From Actinomycetes bacterium (GTDB lineage: Bacteria > Actinomycetota > Thermoleophilia > Solirubrobacterales > JACPNS01), in NCBI GenBank assembly GCA_023404495.1, contig JAEYBE010000022.1, forward strand, positions 1 to 29,316: a DNA stretch of 29,316 nucleotides, read 5' to 3'. Below are positions 23,414 through 29,316 of the stretch, in pieces (position 1 is the stretch's first letter; each line of letters begins with the position of its first letter). The translations under genes and the position numbers were made by a program. The notes beneath the pieces were generated by a model. It made no database searches and had not been told where the DNA came from. It saw only the letters and a list, made by a program, of their open reading frames with translations.

Positions 23414-24427
23414 TCAGCCCGAGACGGCCCAGATCGCCGCGCGCAGCTCCTGGGCGGCGGCCTTCGCACTACCGGCGTGATCCCTTCCGGTCTGCTCCCA
23501 GGCGTTCACGAGCGCGCGGGACACAGTGATCAGCGCCGAGGCACGGCCGGCGCCAAACGCACCGGCAAGATCCTCGACTTTGCCGCCCTGGGCGCCAACG
23601 CCGGGAATCAGAAAAACGGCCCGCGGCATCGCCGCGCGAAAGCGTTCGATGTGGCCGGGCTGCGTCGCGCCGACCACGGCACCCAAGGACGAGAGGCCGC
23701 CCCCGGCCACGTAACGCGCGCCGATGCGGTCGACCATCTCCGCCAGCCGGTCAGAGACCGAATCGCCGCCACGACCCTCGACCACCAGATCTTCGATGTC
23801 GGCTGCGCCCGGGTTCGACGTGCGGACGAGCAGAAAGACACCCGCACCGTGGGCGTGGGCGGATTCGACGAACGGCTCAACCGAATCCTCCCCGAGCAGC
23901 GGGTTGACCGTCGCGACGTCCGCCCCGAGCCCGGGAACCGCGCCGAATGGGCTCGGCGTCGATCCGAACAACGACTGGGCGTATGCCTTCGCGGTCACCG
24001 GGACGTCGCCGCGCTTGCCGTCGGCAATCACGATCAAGCCTTCGGTCTTTGCAGCTTGAACGGTCTCGGCGAGCGCCCGATATCCGGGCGCGCCGAGCCG
24101 TTCAAAGCAAGCCATCTGCAGCTTCACGCCGACGCACTCTGCGCCGACGGCCGCGATCACCGCTCTGCAGTGCGCGGATACCGCTCGGGCTGCCAGCTCG
24201 GCCGCGTCTGAAACGACTGGCGCCGGCGGCCCGCCGGTCGCCCGCTCACCCGTCCTGGGTTCTGCGGGCGCCGGAACAGCGACTTCCTCGGCGTTCTCGG
24301 GATCCGCGACTGCTGGAGCCCAGAGCTTTGCCGGGTCCGGGTCGAGGCCGAGAACAAGCTGACTCTGCCGTTCCCGGACGAGCGCTTCGAGTCGGTCGCC
24401 AAAGGGCTGAGGATCGGTCTCGATCAG
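23414..24427 (-). CDS. pyrF: Orotidine 5'-phosphate decarboxylase (long PyrF type)
   Basis: This TIM-barrel enzyme converts OMP to UMP. The catalytic loop IADGKRGDVP (residues ~135-143, Lys138) and SQLVLGLDPDPAKLW (22-36) mark the long PyrF class. Homologous sequence continues upstream of the first conventional in-frame start (GTG 24160, residue 90) to IETDPQPFGDRLEALVRE. No ATG, GTG or TTG exists in that stretch. CTG 24427 overlaps the HU stop as CTGA, the same 4-bp overlap style as elsewhere here, with AAGGG just upstream. I infer a CTG start, giving 337 residues. Residues ~37-74 form a Pro/Ala/Glu-rich insertion. It is translationally coupled to hup. Confidence 0.9.
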   Translation of the reverse strand: MIETDPQPFGDRLEALVRERQSQLVLGLDPDPAKLWAPAVADPENAEEVAVPAPAEPRTGERATGGPPAPVVSDAAELAARAVSAHCRAVIAAVGAECVGVKLQMACFERLGAPGYRALAETVQAAKTEGLIVIADGKRGDVPVTAKAYAQSLFGSTPSPFGAVPGLGADVATVNPLLGEDSVEPFVESAHAHGAGVFLLVRTSNPGAADIEDLVVEGRGGDSVSDRLAEMVDRIGARYVAGGGLSSLGAVVGATQPGHIERFRAAMPRAVFLIPGVGAQGGKVEDLAGAFGAGRASALITVSRALVNAWEQTGRDHAGSAKAAAQELRAAIWAVSG

Positions 24428-24702
24428 CCGCCCTTGACAGTCTGCTTGAGCTTCGCGCCGGCTGAGAACTTCGGCACCTTGCTCGCCGCGATCTGGATCG
24501 TCGCGCCGGTCTGCGGGTTGACGCCCTGACGCGCGCTGCGGTGCGAGACGCTGAACTTCCCGAAACCGGTGAAGGACACTTCGCCGCCGCGCTTGAGCGT
24601 GTCGGAGATCGTGTCGAGCACGGCGTCAACCGCTTCGCCGGCCTGACCGGCGGTGAGGCCAGTCTTTTCCTTTACCTGGGTGATGAATTCCTGCTTGGTC
24701 AC
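24424..24702 (-). CDS. hup: Nucleoid-associated HU family protein
   Basis: A 92-residue DNA-bending protein: MTKQEFITQVKEKTGLTAGQAGEAVDAVLDTI, then GEVSFTGFGKFSVSHRSARQGVNPQTGATIQIAASKVPKFSAGAKLKQTV, which is a full-length HU/IHF fold with the conserved GFGKF and the beta-arm PQTG. It lacks the Lys/Ala-rich C-terminal tail of many actinobacterial HU proteins. GTG 24702 has a strong GAGGAGG ribosome site 4 nt upstream. The stop overlaps the CTG proposed for pyrF. Confidence 0.96.
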   Translation of the reverse strand: MTKQEFITQVKEKTGLTAGQAGEAVDAVLDTISDTLKRGGEVSFTGFGKFSVSHRSARQGVNPQTGATIQIAASKVPKFSAGAKLKQTVKGG

Positions 24703-24822
24703 AATTCCTCCTCGAGAGGGATGAGGTTTGATTCGCCCGCCAACGTAACTCCCCCAGCGGCGGAACTTGCAGGATTCATGCGGGTTTGCGCGGAAATTAG
24801 ACCGATTTTCGTGCTATATGGC

Positions 24823-24835
24823 GGCGCCTGGCGCC
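24823..24835 (-). terminator. GGCGCC repeat after tldE
   Basis: GGCGCC-T-GGCGCC forms a 13-bp inverted repeat 6 nt past the tldE stop. It is the only stem-like signal between tldE and hup and has no U-tract. The rest of the gap (24703-24822) shows a possible TACGTT near 24748 and the hup ribosome site. Confidence 0.35.
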
Positions 24836-24841
24836 CGTAAG

Positions 24842-26194
24842 TCACGCAATCGTGAGTTCGGCGACCAGCAGCGGAGCGGTCAGGATCGACCCACCGAAGG
24901 GGATCCAGCGGCGCTCTGCGCCGACCCCACGCACCCCCTGGAGGGTCGCGATCAGGTCTCCGGCGATCGTCGCCTCGCGTACCGGACCGGCCAGCTTGCC
25001 GCCCTTGATCTCGATCCCACTCGCGCCCACGGAGAACTGCCCCGAGACGGGATTGACGCCGGAGTGCAGGCCAACGAGATTGGTCACGTAGAGACCATCG
25101 GCCGCTTCGGCGATCAGCTCTTCGAGCGTCGCCTCGCCTACTCCGACGACGATGTTTGAAGCGCCCGGTCCGGGGCCTCCTCGATACGAGACGCGCCGCG
25201 CGTTTCCGGTGCTTGCGCGCCCTGCCTCGCGCGCGGTGCGCGAGTCATAGAGGAAGTTTTCGATCCGCCCACCGGCGATCAGCGGCGTTACCCGCTGAGC
25301 TACGCCTTCGCCGTCGAATGGAGCCGTCGACGGTCCATCGCTCGCAAGGCCATCATCGGTCACGGTGAGCAATTCGGATGCGACGTCCTGGTCTTCCTTG
25401 CCCACAAACGGCGAGCGCCCGCGCAGCAGCGCCTCGCCCGAGAGCGCGCCGGCGGCAATGCCGATGAAACTCGCCGCCGTGAATTCGTCCAGCACAACCG
25501 CCGCCTTGCGCGAACTGGTGCGGCGCGCGCCGATCATCTCCACCGCGCGCCGAGCGGCCTCCTGCCCGATCGCTTCGGCGTCCAGACCTCCGGGTCCGCG
25601 CGCGATGTCAAGGCCAAGGCCGGTCATCAGGTCCTCGCCTTCCCCTGCGAAGGCCGACGAGTATGCATATGCGCCGGTCGACTCGTAGCTGCCGGCGAAC
25701 CCGTCGCTGTTTGCGATCGCCACGAATGAGTGGCCATCTGCGTAGATCGTCTGTTCAACCTGGCTGACCCGCGAATCGGCCTCGCGCGCCGCGGCATCGA
25801 CGCGGATGGCGAGATCGACCTTCGCCGCGGTGTCCCAGTCGGCGTATTCCGAGGCGACCAGTTGCCCGGCATCGCCGGCGCCGGTCTCCCCCGGGAGCCC
25901 GCCGAATTCGTCGGGGTCCGCAAGCTCCGCCAGGGCGACGGCCCGCTCGGCCAGCTCACGCAGGTCAGACTCTTCGAGCGAGGTGCCGAATGCGTATCCG
26001 CTGCGGCCCTCGCTGGCAAAAGCTCGAATGCCGATCCCGCGGCTGCCGGCCTCGGTCAGGCTCTCGACGGCGCGGTCGTAGACGCGAATCTCGACGTCTC
26101 GCTCGTTCTGCGCGAAGCCCTCGGCCGCGCTGGCGCCGGCCTCGAGTGTCAGCTCGACAGCCAGCGCTGCGGCGGCCTGAAGCGCATCGCTCAT
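24842..26194 (-). CDS. tldE: TldE/PmbA family metalloprotease subunit
   Basis: A 450-residue protein of the TldD/PmbA family, lacking the HExxxH zinc motif and so the TldE-type partner. Family landmarks include EIRVYDRAVESLTEAGSRGIGIRAF, GRSGYAFGTSL, AVVLDEFTAASFIGIAAGALSG, FLYDSRTAREAG and GGPGPGASNIVVGVG. TldD and TldE form a heterodimer that degrades unfolded or modified peptides, including microcin precursors and some antitoxins. ATG 26194 overlaps the tldD stop (ATGA), consistent with balanced production of both subunits. No modified-peptide precursor gene is visible nearby. Confidence 0.95.
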   Translation of the reverse strand: MSDALQAAAALAVELTLEAGASAAEGFAQNERDVEIRVYDRAVESLTEAGSRGIGIRAFASEGRSGYAFGTSLEESDLRELAERAVALAELADPDEFGGLPGETGAGDAGQLVASEYADWDTAAKVDLAIRVDAAAREADSRVSQVEQTIYADGHSFVAIANSDGFAGSYESTGAYAYSSAFAGEGEDLMTGLGLDIARGPGGLDAEAIGQEAARRAVEMIGARRTSSRKAAVVLDEFTAASFIGIAAGALSGEALLRGRSPFVGKEDQDVASELLTVTDDGLASDGPSTAPFDGEGVAQRVTPLIAGGRIENFLYDSRTAREAGRASTGNARRVSYRGGPGPGASNIVVGVGEATLEELIAEAADGLYVTNLVGLHSGVNPVSGQFSVGASGIEIKGGKLAGPVREATIAGDLIATLQGVRGVGAERRWIPFGGSILTAPLLVAELTIA

Positions 26195-27594
26195 GTTGCG
26201 GTCCCGCCCACGGTGAGTTCACGTAGCAACACGTGGGGCTGGCCGACGCCGGCCGGCACCCGCTGACCGGCCTTGCCGCAATATCCGGTTGCGAGCTTGA
26301 GGTCGCCGGCGATCGCCTCGATCTGCCAGAGCGCGGCGAGTCCGTTGCCGGTCAGCGTCGCACCTGTGACCGGCTTGGTCACGCGGCCGTTCTCAATCAG
26401 ATAGCCCTCCGAGACACCGAAGACGAAGTCGCCGGTCGGCGGCTCGACCTGGCCACCGCCAAAGGACACCGCGTAGAGCCCCTTGCCTGCCGCCTCGATC
26501 AGGTCGGCGACCTGGTGGTCGCCCGGTGCGAAGTATGTGTTGGTCATGCGCGGAACCGGCAGGTGGCGAAAGGATTCGCGGCGGCCGTTGCCGGTTGAGA
26601 CAACGCCGTCCTTCTTCGCGCTCCTGCGATCGTGGAGGAATGAGCCGAGCACGCCGTCTTCGAGAATCGGAATCTGCTGGGTGGGCATGCCCTCGTCGTC
26701 GATTCCGTCGGTTCCCCACTCCCCTGGCTTGCGGCCGTCGTCAAAGGCGTTGACGAAATTCGGGGCAAGTTGCTCGCCGAGCTTGCCGGCGTAGACGCTG
26801 GCGCCCTTCTGAACGGCATCGGCCTCGAGCCCATGTCCGACGGCCTCGTGCAGCAGCACGCCGCCAAAGCCGTTGCCGACCACGACCGGCATCTGACCGG
26901 CCGGGGCAGGAACAGCATCCAGCGCGGCCAGCGCCTTGCGCGCCGCACTCGCAGCAACCTTGGTGGGATCGTCGGCGATCAACTCGTAGCCGACGTGGCC
27001 GCCGAGCGTTTCCGTGCCGTTCTCGATGCGCCCCTCGCGCGCGGCGATCGCCTGCACGGCGAGGCGCACGCGAATGCGATCGTCGCCGACCGCGAGGCCC
27101 TCAGAGTTGTAGATCGTGACCGTCCGCCGATTCTCTCCATACCCGGCGGAGACCTGCGAGATCTCGCCGCCGGCCGCCCGCGCGGCTTCGTCGCAGGCGC
27201 GCAGCATTTCGATCTTCTCGGCGAGGTCGACCTGCTCTGGCGCGCGCTCGACCGACTGCGGCGCGACACGCGCGGCGTGGGCGAGCGTGATCTCCCCGGC
27301 CGGAGCACTGCTGGCCGCCTGCGAGAGCGAGTCCGCAAGCTCGATCAAATCGCGTTCGGCCAGCGAATCGACGTGGCCGAAGTAGGTCGCGTCGCCAACC
27401 ATCAGCCGCAGTCCGACCCCGGACTCGGCTCCGTCGCTGGCACCCTCGAGGCGCCCGTCGTCGAACTGCACGGAAAGCCCGTGGCGGTGCTCGGCGTAGA
27501 GCTCGGCGAAGTCGCCGCCGTTCTTCAGTGCCCGCGCAAGTACGCGCTCTGCCACTTCGGACTCGACGAGCGCGTTTTCCTCAGAGCTGGACAT
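26191..27594 (-). CDS. tldD: Zinc metalloprotease TldD
   Basis: A 467-residue protease with the zinc motif HEAVGH (249-254) in GNGFGGVLLHEAVGHGLEADAV. Also typical are FDDGRLEGASDGAESGVGLRLMVGD, GEWGTDGIDDEGMPTQ and MTNTYFAPGDH. It is the catalytic subunit of the TldD/TldE complex. ATG 27594 follows a TAGAGT -10 box by 9 nt with no ribosome site. First gene of tldD-tldE; divergent from a small membrane protein gene across 50 bp. Confidence 0.96.
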   Translation of the reverse strand: MSSSEENALVESEVAERVLARALKNGGDFAELYAEHRHGLSVQFDDGRLEGASDGAESGVGLRLMVGDATYFGHVDSLAERDLIELADSLSQAASSAPAGEITLAHAARVAPQSVERAPEQVDLAEKIEMLRACDEAARAAGGEISQVSAGYGENRRTVTIYNSEGLAVGDDRIRVRLAVQAIAAREGRIENGTETLGGHVGYELIADDPTKVAASAARKALAALDAVPAPAGQMPVVVGNGFGGVLLHEAVGHGLEADAVQKGASVYAGKLGEQLAPNFVNAFDDGRKPGEWGTDGIDDEGMPTQQIPILEDGVLGSFLHDRRSAKKDGVVSTGNGRRESFRHLPVPRMTNTYFAPGDHQVADLIEAAGKGLYAVSFGGGQVEPPTGDFVFGVSEGYLIENGRVTKPVTGATLTGNGLAALWQIEAIAGDLKLATGYCGKAGQRVPAGVGQPHVLLRELTVGGTAT

Positions 27595-27603
27595 CGGCGC
27601 AAC

Positions 27604-27609
27604 ACTCTA
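27604..27609 (-). promoter_or_regulatory. -10 box for tldD (leaderless)
   Basis: TAGAGT ends 9 nt before ATG 27594. Confidence 0.45.
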
Positions 27610-27644
27610 CGCAACGTCGCCGACCGTTCAGCCACAATGTCCCA

Positions 27645-27803
27645 ATGGTCGTCAACCGCATCGCCTGGTCGCTCACCACGGCCCTCTTCGTGATCGTCGC
27701 GATCGCGCTGTTTGTCTCGGGCTACGACGGCTACGGCGGCGTGTTTCTGGCGGTGGCCGGCGCGGCGGCCGTCAACCTGATCCCGTTCGGCAGCCCCGAG
27801 TAG
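27645..27803 (+). CDS. Small two-helix membrane protein
   Basis: A 52-residue protein, MVVNRIAWSL followed by two hydrophobic segments (TTALFVIVAIALFVSGY and GGVFLAVAGAAAVNLIPFG). I prefer ATG 27645 to the upstream in-frame start at 27528, which lies in tldD antisense and is Arg-rich. CACAAT lies 6 nt before the ATG and may be a weak -10. The family is not recognised; such proteins are often annotated as hypothetical membrane proteins. It converges on rdgB with a shared palindrome over both stop codons. Confidence 0.65.
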   Translation: MVVNRIAWSLTTALFVIVAIALFVSGYDGYGGVFLAVAGAAAVNLIPFGSPE

Positions 27804-27817
27804 CCGGCCCGGCTACT
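27799..27817. terminator. Palindrome spanning two convergent stop codons
   Basis: AGTAGCCGG-C-CCGGCTACT has 9-bp arms and one central base. It contains the TAG of the 52-aa gene (27801-27803) and the TAG of rdgB on the other strand (27813-27815). It is probably a bidirectional terminator. Confidence 0.55.
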
Positions 27818-28391
27818 GCTCGTCGAGCCAGTCGAGCAGGTCGCGAGCGGCCCGCCCGCGGTGGCTGATCGCGTCCTTTTCGGGCTGCGTCAGCTCGGCC
27901 ATCGTCCGCCCGTCGTCATAGTCGTCCGGCACGACCGCCGGGTCGTAGCCAAACCCGCCCTCGCCGCGCTTCTCTTCGATCATCACCCCGCGGCAGGTCC
28001 CCTCGAACACGCGCTCGAGCCCGCTCGGCTCGACGTAGGCGATCGCACAGACGTATTCGACCGTCTGATCGCTGGTCGCGGAGATCTCGCGCATAAGTTT
28101 GTCCAGGTTGGCCGCGTCGTCGGCGCCTTCGCCGGCGTAGCGCGCCGAATACACGCCAGGTGCTCCGCCAAGCGATGGCGCGGTGATCCCGGAGTCGTCG
28201 GCGATCGCGGCCATTCCGGTCTCGTGGGCAGCAGTGCGGGCCTTCACCAATGCGTTCTCGGCAAACGTTTCGCCTGTTTCGGGGGGCAGCTCGACTTCGG
28301 CCGGCAGCGGCAGCACGTCCCAGCCTTCGAGCAGCCCGGCAAACTCGCGGACCTTGTGCTCGTTGCGGGTTGAGAGCACCAGTTCGGGCAT
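27813..28391 (-). CDS. rdgB: XTP/dITP diphosphatase (Ham1/RdgB)
   Basis: A 192-residue nucleotide house-cleaning enzyme that hydrolyses non-canonical purine triphosphates such as dITP and XTP to monophosphates. Motifs are STRNEHKVREF near the N-terminus, ETFAENALVKA, AIADDSGI with the catalytic Asp pair, APGVYSARYAG, and GEGGFGYDPAVVPD and SHRGRAARDLLDWL near the C-terminus. ATG 28391 lies 5 bp after the rph stop, a common rph-rdgB pairing, and is probably co-transcribed with rph. Confidence 0.96.
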   Translation of the reverse strand: MPELVLSTRNEHKVREFAGLLEGWDVLPLPAEVELPPETGETFAENALVKARTAAHETGMAAIADDSGITAPSLGGAPGVYSARYAGEGADDAANLDKLMREISATSDQTVEYVCAIAYVEPSGLERVFEGTCRGVMIEEKRGEGGFGYDPAVVPDDYDDGRTMAELTQPEKDAISHRGRAARDLLDWLDEQ

Positions 28392-28396
28392 CGGGA

Positions 28397-29125
28397 TCAG
28401 CCTGGAAGCGTTCCGCCGACCGCGGCGGCCTGAATATCTCGTAGCTCGGCGATTCCCTTGGCCGAGAGTTCAAGCAACTCGTCGAGCGAAGCTTTTGAGA
28501 GCGGGGTGCGCTCCGCGGTCGCCTGCACCTCAACAAGGCCGTCGTCGCCTGTCATCACGACGTTCGCGTCGACATCGGCTTGCGAGTCCTCAACGTACTC
28601 AAGGTCAAGCAGCGCTTCGCCGTCGACGATCCCGGCAGATATCGCGGCGACCGAAGTGGTGAGCGGCATTCGCGCCAGCTCGCCGTCATCGATCAGCTTC
28701 TGCAGCGCCAGGTGGAGCGCGACGTAGCCACCGGTGATCGACGCGCAGCGCGTACCGCCATCGGCCTGCAAGACGTCGCAGTCGACATAGACCGAGCGCT
28801 CGCCCAGTAGACCGAGGTCGATACAGCAGCGCAGGCTGCGGCCGATCAGCCGCTGGATCTCGACCGAGCGGCCGTCCTGTTTGCCGCCCTTGTCGCGGCG
28901 CTTGCGATCGCCAGTCGAGGCCGGGAGCATCCCGTACTCAGCCGTGACCCAGCCGCGCCCGCGACCGGCCATCCATCCCGGAACGTCTGAATCCACAGAC
29001 GCAGTGCAGATCACGCGCGTCTCGCCGATCGAAATCAGCGCCGAGCCGTCGGCTGTTCGCACGAAGCCAGGCTCGATCTCAATCGTCCGGGGCTGATCAA
29101 CTGCTCTTGAACCGCTGCGCGCCAT
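28397..29125 (-). CDS. rph: Ribonuclease PH
   Basis: A 242-residue phosphorolytic exoribonuclease that trims tRNA 3' ends. Family landmarks: GSALISIGETRVICTASVD, GRGRGWVTAEYGMLPASTGDRKRRD, SVEIQRLIGRSLR, DCDVLQADGGTRCASITGGYVAL and DLEYVEDSQADVDANVVM. ATG 29125 has no ribosome site; TATGAT lies 9 nt upstream, inside a large inverted repeat. It is followed by rdgB. Confidence 0.97.
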   Translation of the reverse strand: MARSGSRAVDQPRTIEIEPGFVRTADGSALISIGETRVICTASVDSDVPGWMAGRGRGWVTAEYGMLPASTGDRKRRDKGGKQDGRSVEIQRLIGRSLRCCIDLGLLGERSVYVDCDVLQADGGTRCASITGGYVALHLALQKLIDDGELARMPLTTSVAAISAGIVDGEALLDLEYVEDSQADVDANVVMTGDDGLVEVQATAERTPLSKASLDELLELSAKGIAELRDIQAAAVGGTLPG

Positions 29126-29157
29126 CGACGGGGGATCATACGAACAATCCCCCGTCG
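29126..29157. promoter_or_regulatory. Inverted repeat enclosing the rph -10 box
   Basis: Perfect 11-bp arms CGACGGGGGAT/ATCCCCCGTCG with a 10-bp spacer. The minus-strand TATGAT (29135-29140) overlaps one arm and the spacer, and the repeat ends next to ATG 29125. It starts 17 nt after the stop of the upstream gene, so it may be both the upstream terminator and an operator or promoter region for rph. Confidence 0.6.
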
Positions 29158-29173
29158 CCCGCCGCGCTGCGAT

Positions 29174-29316
29174 CTAGATGATCTTGCCGAGTGCCCCGGT
29201 GATGCCGCCGATCAGCTTGCTGCCGATCTTCGTCGCAAAGCCAAGACCGTCGAGTCCGGTGACGATCAGACCGATTCCGGTGCCGAGCACGACGGTCAGT
29301 CCGACGTATTCGACGG
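29174..29316 (-). CDS. C-terminal 47 residues of a small hydrophobic, possibly Flp-pilin-like protein
   Basis: The frame enters from the window edge and ends at TAG 29174. The visible part starts VEYVGLTVVLGTGIGLIVTG, a hydrophobic helix after VEYVGL, then a Gly/Lys amphipathic tail (GSKLIGGITGALGKII). VEYVGL following a Gly is the hallmark of actinobacterial Flp/TadE-like prepilins, but the residue before Val is outside the window, so this identification is tentative. It is upstream of rph on the same strand and is probably terminated at the repeat 29126-29157. Confidence 0.5.
   Translation of the reverse strand, partial: VEYVGLTVVLGTGIGLIVTGLDGLGFATKIGSKLIGGITGALGKII

Noticed and set aside
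24760..24790. Further copy of the TGCAA hairpin upstream of hup
   Set aside because: TTGCAGG is present on the plus strand, but no TTCC/GGAA stem encloses it.

Overview
The window is a compact, high-GC, gene-dense chromosomal segment with 36 supported protein genes, two of them cut by the window ends. There is no gap over 300 bases and no rRNA, tRNA, CRISPR array, IS element or prophage signal. The gene content suggests an actinobacterial chromosome, most likely class Thermoleophilia (Solirubrobacter/Conexibacter-like). The clues are a GuaB3-type IMP dehydrogenase-like protein next to guaA, a long-form PyrF next to HU, TadE-like small pilin genes, many genes with a TANNNT -10 only 7-9 nt before the start codon (leaderless arrangement), and many 4-bp start/stop overlaps. 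The taxonomic call is inference.

Layout. (1) 1-2249, minus strand: an operon with two TadE-like pseudopilins, an unrecognised protein, and a protein cut by the window edge that joins a TadE-like membrane anchor to a VanY D,D-carboxypeptidase and the start of a lytic-transglycosylase-like domain. (2) 2369-3718, minus: a diguanylate cyclase with a long glycine-rich extracytoplasmic segment. (3) 3809-10328: a phosphate island. A divergent region holds tandem 11-bp PHO-box-like repeats. It separates pstS-pstC-pstA-pstB-phoU (plus) from an OmpR-family regulator, a DUF47 PhoU-like protein and a small membrane protein (minus). The regulator has Asn where the phospho-acceptor Asp should be. (4) 10462-15819: uppP with a hotdog-fold thioesterase-like gene, a small membrane protein, a Ppx/GppA phosphatase, a Cys-rich lipoprotein, an HD-domain hydrolase, a GNAT acetyltransferase and a calcineurin-like phosphoesterase. 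(5) 15911-19451, minus: guaB3-guaA-YgjP-like metallopeptidase, i.e. late GMP synthesis. (6) 19621-23338, minus: an RNase D-like exonuclease, a LysM protein, a PBP5-type D-Ala-D-Ala carboxypeptidase and a PfkB-family sugar-phosphate kinase. (7) 23414-27594, minus: tldD-tldE, then hup-pyrF. (8) 27645-29316: a small membrane protein, rdgB, rph, and the tail of a small hydrophobic, possibly Flp-pilin-like protein.

Two themes recur. One is cell envelope work: VanY, Dac, LysM and UppP act on peptidoglycan or its lipid carrier, and Tad-like pilins occur at one end and possibly both. The other is phosphate and nucleotide housekeeping: Pst/PhoU, Ppx, GuaB3/GuaA, PyrF, RdgB and RNase PH. The most unusual items are the pilin-anchor/VanY fusion, the Asn-receiver regulator, the glycine-rich diguanylate cyclase, the apparent CTG start of pyrF, and several families of intergenic palindromes, one with the rph promoter inside it.
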